Source: an uncultured Prevotellaceae bacterium (GTDB lineage Bacteria > Bacteroidota > Bacteroidia > Bacteroidales > Bacteroidaceae). From it: a stretch of DNA of 34,061 bases. Below, in pieces: positions 15,611 to 23,840 of this stretch. A program made the position numbers and the translations under genes. Location of the stretch: the NCBI GenBank assembly GCA_947165505.1, contig CAMVAT010000036.1, forward strand, positions 1-34,061, read 5' to 3'. Under the pieces are notes generated by a model. That model was not told the origin of the DNA. It saw only the letters and a program-made list of their open reading frames with translations, and made no database searches. Within the stretch, counting starts at the first letter, position 1, and every line of letters begins with the position of its first letter.

Positions 15611-17314
15611 ATGGCAAAAAATAAGACCTTGTGGTTCCTTCTCATCGTCTGTGTGTTGACCGTCATCCCCTTCTTGGGCATCTACGAATACAACACCAAA
15701 GGCGAGCCGCGTGAGAGCATCGTCAGTTACACGATGCTCGAGTCGGGCAACTGGATATTACCGCGCAACAGCGTAGGTGAGATGGCCTATAAACCGCCGT
15801 TCTTCTATTGGACGGTGGCAGCGGTGAGCGCGGTGGTAGGCGAGGTGAATGAGTTTACCTCGCGTGTGCCTTCGGCCGTCGCTTATATTGCCATGACCCT
15901 CGCCACCTTCCTCTTCTACCGCCGACGGCGCGACAGTCAGACGGCGCTGGTCACCGCCCTCGTGGCCTTCACCTCGTGGGAACTGCACCGGCAGGGCTTT
16001 AACTGCCGTGTGGATATGGTGCTCACGGCTTGCATCGTGGGGGCGATGCTGTTGCTCTACCGATGGTACGAGCGCGGCATGAGGGGCGTACCGCTCTGGG
16101 CCATCCTGCTGATGAGCTGCGGCACGCTGACCAAGGGACCCATCGGCGCCATCATACCCTGTCTGGTCATGGGCGTGTTTATGCTGTGCCGCAGGGTCAA
16201 CTTCTTCCGCGCCTTCTTCACCATGATGGCTTTCGGACTGCTCTCGCTCGTCTTGCCCGCCTTGTGGTATTATGCGGCATGGCAACAGGGCGGACAGGAG
16301 TTCATCGACCTGGTGTTGGAGGAGAACATCGGGCGTATGACAAGCACCATGAGCTATGAGTCGTGCGTGGAACCCTGGTATTATAATATCATCACGCTGG
16401 TCATCGGCTATCTGCCGTGGATCATCCTCGCACTGATGACGCTTGTCGTGGTGCCGTGGAAACGCCTCGGACAGAGTGCCCTCTGGCAGCGGCTGTGGCA
16501 GCGTGTGAAGGGTGTGAGCGAGGCCGACCCCGTCGATCTCTTCTCGTTCCTCGCCATCGCGGTCATCTTCGTCTTCTACTGCATCCCGCAGAGCAAGCGC
16601 AGTGCCTATCTCATGCCCGTCTATCCCTTTATCGGCTATTTCGTGGCGCGGATGCTCTTCTGGCTGCGCGACCGCCATCCCCGGTTGCTCAATGCCTACG
16701 GCGGTTTCATCGCCGTACTGGGCGTGCTGTTGGTGCTCACGTTCATCGCACTGAAGTGGATCGATATCGACCCCGACTGGTTCCAAGGCCGCCGCGCGCA
16801 CCAGAACTACTCGATGGTGCTCTTCTTGCAGCAGGCCGGAGCGTGGTGGCAATGGCTGCTGTTGGCCGCCGGCACCTGGCTGCTGCTCAGGTGGTGGAAG
16901 GGCCGTCGCGGCATCGCGGGCATCCTCGTCGTCACCCTGGCCTGCTACCTGCATCTGGATGCCGTGTATAAACCCGCCGTGCTCAATGCCAAGTCGGTGA
17001 AAAACGTGGCGGCTCAGGTAGAGAAGCTCGTGCCCGAAGGCACCGGACAGCTCTATGAGTTTATCGAAGACGGTGTGTTGGCCTTGGGCGACCCCGTGCA
17101 TTATTTCGAGATGAACTTCTACCTGCACGACCGCGTGGGCAATTTCCATACAGCCAAGCCCGCATCCGGCTACCTCATGATTGGCATCGACGATGCCGAG
17201 CGGTGGCTGCCGAAGTTCGAGGCCGAGGGCTACCGCTTCACCGAGGTCTATAACTCCGGACCGCAGCGCGTGGCAGGACAGCCCATGCGGCTGCTGCGAT
17301 TCAACCGCGATTAA
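15611..17314 (+). CDS. ArnT/PMT-family membrane glycosyltransferase (GT39/GT83-like)
   Basis: The protein has 567 residues. The ATG at 15611 is preferred over one at 15515 because it lies just downstream of a consensus promoter and places the first membrane helix at the N-terminus (LWFLLIVCVLTVIPFLG). After it comes the periplasmic-loop signature of the family: EPRESIVSYTMLESGNWILP and AYKPPFFYW. About ten further hydrophobic helices follow, then a soluble C-terminal domain (about 455-567). Relatives transfer a sugar from undecaprenyl phosphate onto lipid A or other acceptors on the periplasmic face; ArnT itself moves aminoarabinose. Donor and acceptor here are unknown. A heptanucleotide repeat array begins at the base after the stop codon. 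Confidence 0.85.
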   Translation: MAKNKTLWFLLIVCVLTVIPFLGIYEYNTKGEPRESIVSYTMLESGNWILPRNSVGEMAYKPPFFYWTVAAVSAVVGEVNEFTSRVPSAVAYIAMTLATFLFYRRRRDSQTALVTALVAFTSWELHRQGFNCRVDMVLTACIVGAMLLLYRWYERGMRGVPLWAILLMSCGTLTKGPIGAIIPCLVMGVFMLCRRVNFFRAFFTMMAFGLLSLVLPALWYYAAWQQGGQEFIDLVLEENIGRMTSTMSYESCVEPWYYNIITLVIGYLPWIILALMTLVVVPWKRLGQSALWQRLWQRVKGVSEADPVDLFSFLAIAVIFVFYCIPQSKRSAYLMPVYPFIGYFVARMLFWLRDRHPRLLNAYGGFIAVLGVLLVLTFIALKWIDIDPDWFQGRRAHQNYSMVLFLQQAGAWWQWLLLAAGTWLLLRWWKGRRGIAGILVVTLACYLHLDAVYKPAVLNAKSVKNVAAQVEKLVPEGTGQLYEFIEDGVLALGDPVHYFEMNFYLHDRVGNFHTAKPASGYLMIGIDDAERWLPKFEAEGYRFTEVYNSGPQRVAGQPMRLLRFNRD

Positions 17315-17370
17315 GGTTTGAGGTTTGAGGTTTGAGATTTGAGGTTTGAGGTTTGAGATTTGAGGTTTGA
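17315..17370. repeat. Eight-copy heptanucleotide tandem array
   Basis: There are eight contiguous 7-bp units starting at the base after the ArnT-like stop. Six are GGTTTGA and two (units 4 and 7) are GATTTGA, giving the order A A A B A A B A. The array separates two same-strand genes and resembles the heptamer in the GH51 gene (both contain GAGGT on one strand). Confidence 0.95.
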
Positions 17371-17386
17371 GTTCCTCTTGCGAATA

Positions 17387-17422
17387 AATCTCTTCGAATC
17401 GTTTGCGCGTTTCGAAGAGATT
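17387..17422. promoter_or_regulatory. Perfect 12-bp inverted repeat around the -33 element
   Basis: AATCTCTTCGAA (17387-17398) and its exact reverse complement (17411-17422) flank a 12-nt spacer. The spacer holds the -33 TTTG, and the right arm fills part of the -33/-7 spacer, so a bound regulator would block the promoter. It could also end the upstream transcript as a hairpin, although no clean T-run follows directly. Confidence 0.65.
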
Positions 17423-17433
17423 CATTATTTTTG
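17402..17433 (+). promoter_or_regulatory. Promoter of the DUF3857-like gene
   Basis: TTTG (17402-17405), 20 bp, TATTTTTG (17426-17433) is a full match to the Bacteroidetes consensus. It predicts a leader of about 30 nt before the ATG at 17469. Confidence 0.85.
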
Positions 17434-17468
17434 CACCCGATAGCATGATATTTCTAACTGACTAACTT

Positions 17469-19412
17469 ATGAAGCGACTTCAATCCGTATTTTTGATGTC
17501 ATTGCTGGCGGTGCTGGCGGTGGCGGTACACGCGCAGCAGACGGTGAACATGAAATTCGGCAAACCCACCAAGGAGGAGATGACGATGACCGTCTATGAA
17601 CAAGACCCACAGGCCGACGCCGTGGTGCTCTGCCGGCTCACGAAGGTGGAATATACCGTTCAGACCAACGGCTATCTCGTTGACTATCACGAGAAATTCC
17701 GTATCAAGGTGCTCAAGCCCGAGGGCGCACGGCACGCCGAGGTCGTGATACCCTATCTCATCAACCAGGACGGCAAGTCGTATATCCACGACTCGAAGTT
17801 CTCATTAAGGTCGAGTTCGATAGAAATCGGGCAGACCAACCAATATTTTGAGAACAACGGTGCCGGCTCGTTCATGGAGAATGCCATGGGCGACTACACG
17901 CAGGAGAGTGTGCAAGACCTGAAGGCCACCGCCTTCAACTGGGTGAACGGCAAGGTGGTGAAGAGCTATCTGAAGGCCGGCGAGGCCGTGACGGAGAAGA
18001 TAGACGACACGCACGCGCAGGTGCGCTTCACCATACCCGATGTGCGTCAAGGCACTGTCATCGAATACGAATACTGCCTGCACAGCGAGCTGTTTTATCT
18101 GTTGCACGACTGGTATGCGCAGGGCGACATCCCCGTGTGCTATGCCAGTCTCGACATGGATATCCCCGGATACCTCATCTTTAATGTCGAGGAGCAGGGC
18201 ATCCAGCGGCTCGCCTGCCAATGCGTGAAAGGCTCGTTGCACTACAAACTGGGCAACGACTTCATCTCGGCGCCTACCACCGTCACCACCAACCACTATA
18301 TCTGCGTGGGGCGCGACCTGAAAGCCATACCGAGCGACGGCTATGTGTGGAATATGCACGACCACTGTGCGGGCATCACCGCCGAACTGAAGTCGTACAG
18401 CCTCAGGGGCACCATGCAGATGGATTATGCGCGCACCTGGGACCAGATAGACAAGATGATACTCGAGGATGAGGACTTGGGCAAGCGCCTGGACGACCAT
18501 AGCCCGCTGGCTGACGAACTGAAGAGCCAAGGCCTGGCAGATATCGCCGACGAGCAGCAGCGGGCCGTGGCCGTGTATAAGATGGTGACAGAGCGCGTGA
18601 AGTGGGACGGCACCTACCAACTGTGGCCGAAAGCCAGTGAGCAGACGCTCAAAGACGCGACGGGCTCGAATGCCGACATCAACCTGCTGCTCATACAGTC
18701 GTTGCATGATGTAGGCCTGACGGCCTCGCCGGTGGTGCTGCGCACGCGCGACTTGGGGCTGCTGCCTTATAACTTCCCCTCCATCCGCAAACTGTCGTCG
18801 TTTATCGTGGCGGTAACGCTGACGTCGGGCAGGATTCTTTATCTGGATGCCTCTTCAGCCAACGGTTATGTCGATGTGCTCAGCGAACCGTTGCTGGTGG
18901 AGCGGGCCCGGCTGATACAAAAAGGGAAGAGCGGACAGTGGGTGAACCTGCAAAAGCTGATGAAGGCGCAGACCAATACCGTCATAGAAGCGACACTCTC
19001 GGAAGACGGACAGCTGAAGGGCACACGCACCACCCGCCATACAGGACTGTCGGCGGTCAAGTACAGAGAGACCAAAGGAATCAAGGGTGAGTTCGCACCC
19101 GAGGTCACGGTTGTGGAAGAGTTTTCGTTGCAAGGAGAGGTGAACGGCTCAACCATCAGCGTATGTCCCTTCCCCGTGCCGCCCCTTGAGGCCAATCCCT
19201 TCCAGGCCGACAGCCGCCCGATACCTGTGCAGTTCCCCTATTCGCATTCCGAACTGGTGGTGGTCAACATCACGCTGCCTAAGGGCTATGTGCTGGCCGA
19301 CGACCCCCTGCGCAATGTCGTCTCCACCCCCGACAAGGGCATTGACGGGCGTTATGTGGTGGGTGCCGCCGATGATAAGGTGACGGTGCAGTATCAGCTC
19401 AACGTCAACTAA
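17469..19412 (+). CDS. DUF3857/transglutaminase-like secreted protein
   Basis: The protein has 647 residues with a signal peptide (LLAVLAVAVHAQ). Residues about 50-250 match the DUF3857 layout (VDYHEKFRIKVLKPEG, RFTIPDVRQGTVIEYEY). A transglutaminase-like core follows (YKMVTERVKWDGTYQLWP, INLLLIQSLHDVGLTASPVVL), then a C-terminal beta domain (FPYSHSELVVVNITLPKGYV). The catalytic cysteine position of active transglutaminases appears to be Asn401 in GSNADINLLL. No His is seen at the usual position (SSFIVAVTL), while Asp is kept (LYLDASS), so it is probably not a peptidase. Proteins of this form are common in the Bacteroidetes envelope with unknown roles. It is a single-gene unit with its own promoter, convergent with the next gene. 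Confidence 0.85.
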   Translation: MKRLQSVFLMSLLAVLAVAVHAQQTVNMKFGKPTKEEMTMTVYEQDPQADAVVLCRLTKVEYTVQTNGYLVDYHEKFRIKVLKPEGARHAEVVIPYLINQDGKSYIHDSKFSLRSSSIEIGQTNQYFENNGAGSFMENAMGDYTQESVQDLKATAFNWVNGKVVKSYLKAGEAVTEKIDDTHAQVRFTIPDVRQGTVIEYEYCLHSELFYLLHDWYAQGDIPVCYASLDMDIPGYLIFNVEEQGIQRLACQCVKGSLHYKLGNDFISAPTTVTTNHYICVGRDLKAIPSDGYVWNMHDHCAGITAELKSYSLRGTMQMDYARTWDQIDKMILEDEDLGKRLDDHSPLADELKSQGLADIADEQQRAVAVYKMVTERVKWDGTYQLWPKASEQTLKDATGSNADINLLLIQSLHDVGLTASPVVLRTRDLGLLPYNFPSIRKLSSFIVAVTLTSGRILYLDASSANGYVDVLSEPLLVERARLIQKGKSGQWVNLQKLMKAQTNTVIEATLSEDGQLKGTRTTRHTGLSAVKYRETKGIKGEFAPEVTVVEEFSLQGEVNGSTISVCPFPVPPLEANPFQADSRPIPVQFPYSHSELVVVNITLPKGYVLADDPLRNVVSTPDKGIDGRYVVGAADDKVTVQYQLNVN

Positions 19413-19511
19413 ATGTCGCACAACCAGAAGAATTACGCCGAACTGCGTGGCATCTTCGACCTCTTCGCCTCGTACAGCAACAAACCGCTGGTCTTTTCTA
19501 AGAGGAACTAG
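19413..19511 (+). other. Possible 32-codon small ORF or gene remnant
   Basis: An ATG directly abuts the preceding TAA and opens 32 codons (MSHNQKNYAELRGIFDLFAS...) ending TAG. The composition looks protein-like, and the stop coincides with the start of a degenerate 9-bp repeat. It could be a translationally coupled small protein, the N-terminus of a broken gene, or chance. I do not recognise it. Confidence 0.25.
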
Positions 19512-19521
19512 CCAGGCAGGT

Positions 19522-19566
19522 TTTTGCTGGTTTTGCTGGTTTTGCTAGTCTTACTAGTCTGCCTAG
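19522..19566. repeat. Degenerate 9-bp tandem repeat between convergent genes
   Basis: Five consecutive 9-bp units read TTTTGCTGG, TTTTGCTGG, TTTTGCTAG, TCTTACTAG, TCTGCCTAG. The last overlaps the stop codon of the minus-strand PD40 gene. Together with AACTAGCCAGGCAG just upstream (19506-19519) the region can form an imperfect hairpin and may serve as a two-way transcription end. Confidence 0.7.
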
Positions 19567-21059
19567 TTATTTGTCTTCCATTTCACGGGTGGGCGTCCGT
19601 CGCTTTTCAGTACGTCGGCAAACTGCTGCGGACTGATGGTGACGGGGCCTTTCATGAATTCCGGGATATTATAGCATTTCATCATCCGCCGGTGCTGGTC
19701 GGGGTCGCTGCTGGGCAGTTCGAAGGGCTTGCTGCCACGCCCCTCGCTGTCGATGTGCGCGATAAAGGGGCGGGTGAAGTTGCCGTCGTCGCGGCGGCTG
19801 CTGAAGATGACCCACCGTCCGTTCGACGACCACGAGTGGTAACTCTCAGTGTCGGGGGAGTTGAGCTCGCTCATGGCACGCGCCTCGCCCGTCAGCAGGT
19901 CAATCATCCACAGGTCGGAGTCGTGGTGCCAGATATGGAACACTCCGTATTCGCCCAGCGTAAAGAGTAGGCGGCGACCGTCGGGCGAGATGCGGGGCAA
20001 GGTGGCACTCTTGCCTAACGAGTCGGCGGCGAACACCAGTTGCCGTTCGCCAAAATGTCGTGTCTGCGGGTCGAAGGTCCTGCGATAGAGGTTGTACTTC
20101 ACCTCGAAGGCACGGCCGATGACCTCGCTGGCGCGATCGGTGATGCTGTCGGGCATCACGAAGTGGGCGCTGCAATAATAGAGCGTCTGGCCGTCGGGCG
20201 CCCAGAAGGGAAACACCTCCATCTCGTCTTTCAGGTTCTCGATGTTCATCACCTCGTTGCGGTCAACATCATAGAGTATCAGGTCGCTGGCATCGTCGAA
20301 CACCTCGATCTTATTGATGTCGGCGGTGTGGAAGGTCTGGTGCGTCTTGTTGGTGGAGTAGGCTATCAGCTTCTGCTGCGGATGCCATGCCGGATAGACG
20401 CCAGCCGAGAGCAGCGAGTCGTTTTTCATGTTCACCTTCATCACCTCTCCGTCGTAGGCGATGACCGTGCCGCCGTGGTTTTGGCGGGCGTGAAACTGCA
20501 TGCGCTGCGGGTTGTATTGCTGATAGCTGTGGCAGTTGATGCACTGGCCCGCGGTCTCGGTGCTGCACAGCATATTGTCGTAGATGACGCTCTCGTCGTA
20601 GTTCTCCAAGCAGCGCTGGCTGATGGTCAGTTCCTCGTACGACACATACGAGGGCGAGATGAGGCGATAGCTGATGTAGGGGTCGATGGAGTCGGGCGAG
20701 ACGTAGATGTGGAAGGGCTTGTAGCGCGTCCACTGTCCGTCTTTCTGTCCGAACACCTCCACGCCGATGGCACCGTCCGGGGCCTGTTCTTTCAGCTGTT
20801 GCCAGTCGTCGATGTCGGGCTGTGCCTTGAGTCCGTTGCACACCACCACCTCATCGCCCGCGGTGAAGCGCACGGCCATGTCTTCCACCGCCATGTCGGC
20901 CTCGAACGTCAGCGGCGCGATATTCACGGGCACGGTCACATCCACGTAGTCGGGGTAGATGACCGGCAATGACTCGTTTTCCGTATAATTGTCTGGTATC
21001 CCTTTGCTGCATGCTGTCATCAGGCATACGCTGGATACGATCATCATCCATTTCTTCAT
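19563..21059 (-). CDS. PD40/TolB-like beta-propeller lipoprotein with CxxCH motif
   Basis: The protein has 498 residues. The lipobox is LMTAC (Cys17), giving an envelope lipoprotein. Residues about 35-150 form a beta-rich N-terminal domain. Cys173-Ile-Asn-Cys-His177 (GQCINCHSYQQ) is a c-type heme attachment motif. Propeller blades of the PD40/WD40-like type follow: AWHPQQKLIAYSTN, FWAPDGQTLYYCSA, RISPDGRRLLFTL and SWSSNGRWVIFSSRRDDG. Such propellers usually mediate protein or polymer contacts. Whether heme is attached is unknown; the motif lies on an exported protein, where c-type maturation occurs. It is downstream of the DUF6057-type membrane gene on the same strand, so the two probably act together. 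Confidence 0.8.
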   Translation of the reverse strand: MKKWMMIVSSVCLMTACSKGIPDNYTENESLPVIYPDYVDVTVPVNIAPLTFEADMAVEDMAVRFTAGDEVVVCNGLKAQPDIDDWQQLKEQAPDGAIGVEVFGQKDGQWTRYKPFHIYVSPDSIDPYISYRLISPSYVSYEELTISQRCLENYDESVIYDNMLCSTETAGQCINCHSYQQYNPQRMQFHARQNHGGTVIAYDGEVMKVNMKNDSLLSAGVYPAWHPQQKLIAYSTNKTHQTFHTADINKIEVFDDASDLILYDVDRNEVMNIENLKDEMEVFPFWAPDGQTLYYCSAHFVMPDSITDRASEVIGRAFEVKYNLYRRTFDPQTRHFGERQLVFAADSLGKSATLPRISPDGRRLLFTLGEYGVFHIWHHDSDLWMIDLLTGEARAMSELNSPDTESYHSWSSNGRWVIFSSRRDDGNFTRPFIAHIDSEGRGSKPFELPSSDPDQHRRMMKCYNIPEFMKGPVTISPQQFADVLKSDGRPPVKWKTNN

Positions 21060-21112
21060 ATAATTGTGGTCCTATCAGATTGATTGTAATACCAAGTTCT
21101 GAGCTAATTACT

Positions 21113-21146
21113 CCCCTCCCTACAAGGGAGGGGCCGGGGGTGGGTC
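21113..21146. repeat. REP-like C/G-rich hairpin element, copy 2
   Basis: CCCCTCCC (21113-21120) and GGGAGGGG (21126-21133) form a perfect 8-bp stem with loop TACAA, followed by CCGGGGGTGGGTC. It has the same architecture as the element at 8640-8672. It lies in the 93-bp gap between two minus-strand genes, so it would be transcribed in their mRNA. Confidence 0.65.
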
Positions 21147-21152
21147 ATCTCC

Positions 21153-23009
21153 TTAATAGTAAGTGATATCTTTCAAGAAGAAGTACTCATAGTAGTAGGT
21201 GTTGCCGAATTGCGGGTAGAGTGCCCGGTGCACCTGCCCGGCGGGCAACCCCTGATACTGACTCATCTGGTTCATGAACGCCTGATAGCTCTGCTTGACC
21301 CGTTCGTCGAACGGAATGCGGTGCACCAGGTCGAGCTGTTGCATATTGGCGAAGAGATAGGCCGCCTCTTGATAGATGCGGGGCAGCGGTTCGCCAGCGT
21401 GCAGCTTGGCATACTTGAAGAAGCGGGGCCAGAAGCGGTCGGGGTCTCGCTTCCACATCGTGGCGAGCAGCGTCTGCTCCTGAAACAGCGGGTCGTCGGA
21501 GTCTTGGTCGCACAACACGTTCATCAGGTATTTCTCCACGTAGCCGTTGTCCGAGCCTAGTTGGTTGCTGTAATGCAGCATGTGGGTGATGGGTCCCGTC
21601 TCGCGTGCCGCCTCCTTCTGCTCGGGGTTGTCGAGCAGCAGTTCCATCTGGTCGGCCCAGCTGCCGTAGAACATCGTCTTGCGCAGCATGCTCAGATACT
21701 TATGCGCCACCTGCCGCTCGCCGCCCAGCACCGCGCAGCGTGCCAAGTACTGCAGGTGCTCCACGCGCCAGCCCATTTCCACACCCTCCTCCATGCACAT
21801 ACGGTGACATTCGTTGAGCAGTCCATATTGGTAGTACATCATCCGTGCTATCAGGTGAAAGGTATAGATGGGCACGGGCGTGTCGTATTCCTTGGAACCC
21901 TTGGGGAAGTCGTACATATAGTCGCGCTGCAGACCCTCGCGCCACAAGGCCAGGTTGTGCATCAGCACCACGGCGCGGGTAGGCTCAACGTCGCCCTGCC
22001 GTTGCCCCTCCTCCAGCACGCCCGGCCAGTTGGTGTGTTCGATGCAACGTGCCATGCGCAACTCATGGTGGAAGTTGGCATCCTTGAACCAGCACAGCCA
22101 TACAGCCAGCACAGCGCCGGCCACAACACACGTCTGGGGCAGCGCGTATCGCAACAGTCCCTTGCGGGGTGTGTCGTCTGTGCGCCTCTCACTCATGGGT
22201 CGCAGTGCCATCAGCACGTAGAAGACAGCCAGAAGGATATAAGGGATATAATAGCGTGAGGCCGTCTCGCGCAGACAATAGACGGGCAGCCCGGCATACC
22301 ACAGATTTTCGATGTTGGTCTGGTAATAGACCATCCTGTAACAGATGAGCGGCACGGCCGCCACGAGCACCACCGCCGTGAGGGTGAGCCCGGCATTGTG
22401 CCACCGCTCATGGCTCAGGCGCCACGTCCAGAGCGCCATGATCAGCACGGATGCCACCGCATAGACGCCCGCCAGCGGATAGCCCGCCGCCATTGTGAGC
22501 ACCATCCACAGTCCTGCCGCCAGAGGGTGGCGGGCACGAAGCACACGAAACACCCACAGCGCAGACAGGCCCGCAGACAGACCGATGGCAGGGGCAAACA
22601 GCCATCCCAGCATCTTGAGCACATAGACCCAATAGCCCGTTGAGACCACCATCACCGCCAGCAAGGTCATCGGCACCACGGTGAGCGCCGCCATGTGTGA
22701 CGGCAGACGGAAGGTGCGGCTCGTGAGCCACATCACCAACCACCACCAGGCGCACAGCGCAGTCACTCCCAGCCAGGGGTGGAACAGCAACTGGGTGAAA
22801 AAGGCACCTGCGTATGAGAGCATGCCGGCGGGCACCAGCATACGCTCACTGAAAAACGCCGCGTCGGAGAGAAACAGGTTCATCGACTGTATCTTCCACA
22901 GCAGGTCGCGCTCAAACAGCAGCAGAGCCATGCCCATGCACAGCAATACGGCAGCCCAAAGCAGGGCAGAGGGGTGTTTCCGCAACAGCGGAATAAGTCT
23001 GATTTTCAT
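21153..23009 (-). CDS. DUF6057-type polytopic membrane protein
   Basis: The protein has 618 residues. About ten hydrophobic helices fill residues 15-345 (ALLWAAVLLCMGMALLLF, LTVVPMTLLAVMVVSTGYWV, LVAAVPLICYRMVYY, TCVVAGAVLAVWLCWF). A soluble helical C-terminal half follows, with alternating hydrophobic helices resembling TPR-like repeats (NWPGVLEEGQRQGD, TFHLIARMMYYQYG, LARCAVLGGERQVAHKYLSM). From memory this matches DUF6057, a Bacteroidales family of unknown function found beside PD40 lipoproteins. No enzymatic motif is visible. The gene has its own consensus promoter upstream and is followed after 93 bp by the CxxCH lipoprotein. A two-part envelope assembly is inferred. Confidence 0.75.
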   Translation of the reverse strand: MKIRLIPLLRKHPSALLWAAVLLCMGMALLLFERDLLWKIQSMNLFLSDAAFFSERMLVPAGMLSYAGAFFTQLLFHPWLGVTALCAWWWLVMWLTSRTFRLPSHMAALTVVPMTLLAVMVVSTGYWVYVLKMLGWLFAPAIGLSAGLSALWVFRVLRARHPLAAGLWMVLTMAAGYPLAGVYAVASVLIMALWTWRLSHERWHNAGLTLTAVVLVAAVPLICYRMVYYQTNIENLWYAGLPVYCLRETASRYYIPYILLAVFYVLMALRPMSERRTDDTPRKGLLRYALPQTCVVAGAVLAVWLCWFKDANFHHELRMARCIEHTNWPGVLEEGQRQGDVEPTRAVVLMHNLALWREGLQRDYMYDFPKGSKEYDTPVPIYTFHLIARMMYYQYGLLNECHRMCMEEGVEMGWRVEHLQYLARCAVLGGERQVAHKYLSMLRKTMFYGSWADQMELLLDNPEQKEAARETGPITHMLHYSNQLGSDNGYVEKYLMNVLCDQDSDDPLFQEQTLLATMWKRDPDRFWPRFFKYAKLHAGEPLPRIYQEAAYLFANMQQLDLVHRIPFDERVKQSYQAFMNQMSQYQGLPAGQVHRALYPQFGNTYYYEYFFLKDITYY

Positions 23010-23041
23010 GCTGATAATAAGTTCTGTTACACAGTATGGTG

Positions 23042-23072
23042 CAAAAATACGAACTTATTTTTACTTGACAAA
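23042..23072 (-). promoter_or_regulatory. Promoter of the DUF6057-PD40 pair
   Basis: On the minus strand, TTTG (23072-23069), 19 bp, TATTTTTG (23049-23042) matches the Bacteroidetes promoter consensus. It predicts a leader of roughly 27 nt before the ATG at 23009. Confidence 0.8.
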
Positions 23073-23107
23073 AAAACATAGGCAAAAACGTATCACTAAC
23101 TACTTAT

Positions 23108-23755
23108 CTACTTGCCTACTAACAGTTGTTGAGGCCTGTCTATGAAGGTGGCAGCGCCATGGCTTAGCAGGAAGTCGCGGTCGCGGAAGCCCCACAGCAC
23201 ACTGATGCAGGGCAGGCCGGCATTGCGTGCGGTCTGTATGTCAACATCGCTGTCGCCCACATAGACCGCCCCCTCGCGGTCGGCGCCCAACTGCCGCAGT
23301 GCCTCATACACCGTGTCGGGTGCGGGCTTCTTGCGGATGCCCTCAGCCTCGTGCTCGCCGATAGCCACGGTTATCTCGGGGAAGAAATGCGCCACCAGAG
23401 CCTGTGTGGCTGCCATCATCTTATTGCTCACCACGGCCAGCAGGCATCCCTCGTCTTTCAGTTGCCGCAATACCTCGGTGATACCCTCGTAGGGTCGGGT
23501 GGTGTCGAGCGAGTGCTGCATATAATGCTCGCGAAAGGTGGCGAAAGCGGCTTCAAACCGCGGGTTGTCAGTTCCGTCGGGTACGGCCCGCTTCATCAGC
23601 CGCCGCACCCCGTTGCCCACAAAGCGTCGGATGTCGTCCAGGCTGTGCTCGGGCATCCCGTGCTGCCGCAGGGAATAGTTGACGCTGCCGGCCAGGTCTT
23701 GCAGCGTGTCGAGCAAGGTGCCGTCGAGGTCGAAAATAAATGTGTGATAAAACAT
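23108..23755 (-). CDS. gph: HAD-superfamily phosphatase, phosphoglycolate phosphatase-like
   Basis: The protein has 215 residues, the normal length for Gph/PGP-type HAD hydrolases, and is cytosolic with no signal. All four HAD motifs are present. Motif I is FDLDGTLLDT with nucleophile Asp9 and acid/base Asp11, motif II is VVSNK, motif III is the Lys in RKKPAPDTVYEAL, and motif IV is VGDSDVDIQTARNAG, which binds Mg2+. A helical cap lies between motifs I and II. Relatives dephosphorylate 2-phosphoglycolate or similar small phosphates; pyrophosphatase (PpaX-like) or other sugar-phosphate activity is possible. The start is firm because motif I normally lies within the first dozen residues. A -7 box sits only 4 bp upstream of the ATG, suggesting a leaderless transcript. 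Confidence 0.88.
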   Translation of the reverse strand: MFYHTFIFDLDGTLLDTLQDLAGSVNYSLRQHGMPEHSLDDIRRFVGNGVRRLMKRAVPDGTDNPRFEAAFATFREHYMQHSLDTTRPYEGITEVLRQLKDEGCLLAVVSNKMMAATQALVAHFFPEITVAIGEHEAEGIRKKPAPDTVYEALRQLGADREGAVYVGDSDVDIQTARNAGLPCISVLWGFRDRDFLLSHGAATFIDRPQQLLVGK

Positions 23756-23759
23756 GATG

Positions 23760-23767
23760 CAAAGGTA
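23760..23767 (-). promoter_or_regulatory. -7 promoter box of the phosphatase gene
   Basis: TACCTTTG on the minus strand is an exact TAnnTTTG box, but it ends only four bases before the ATG. No TTTG is seen at the expected -33 distance. If used, the mRNA would begin at or very near the start codon. Confidence 0.55.
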
Positions 23768-23840
23768 AATGATTTTTTCCTTTTTTACTTTTATAATCGT
23801 TTTTTTTCTTTGGCTATACTGCTAATTCATTTATTTTGAG

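Noticed and set aside
17315..17370. Heptamer array as a CRISPR-like element
   Set aside because: Units are 7 bp and contiguous without spacers.
15758..17446. 562-codon antisense open frame across the glycosyltransferase gene
   Set aside because: It mirrors a well-supported membrane protein, is rich in His/Gln/Glu without domain structure, and its first codons translate the heptamer array. It is a shadow of GC-rich codon use.
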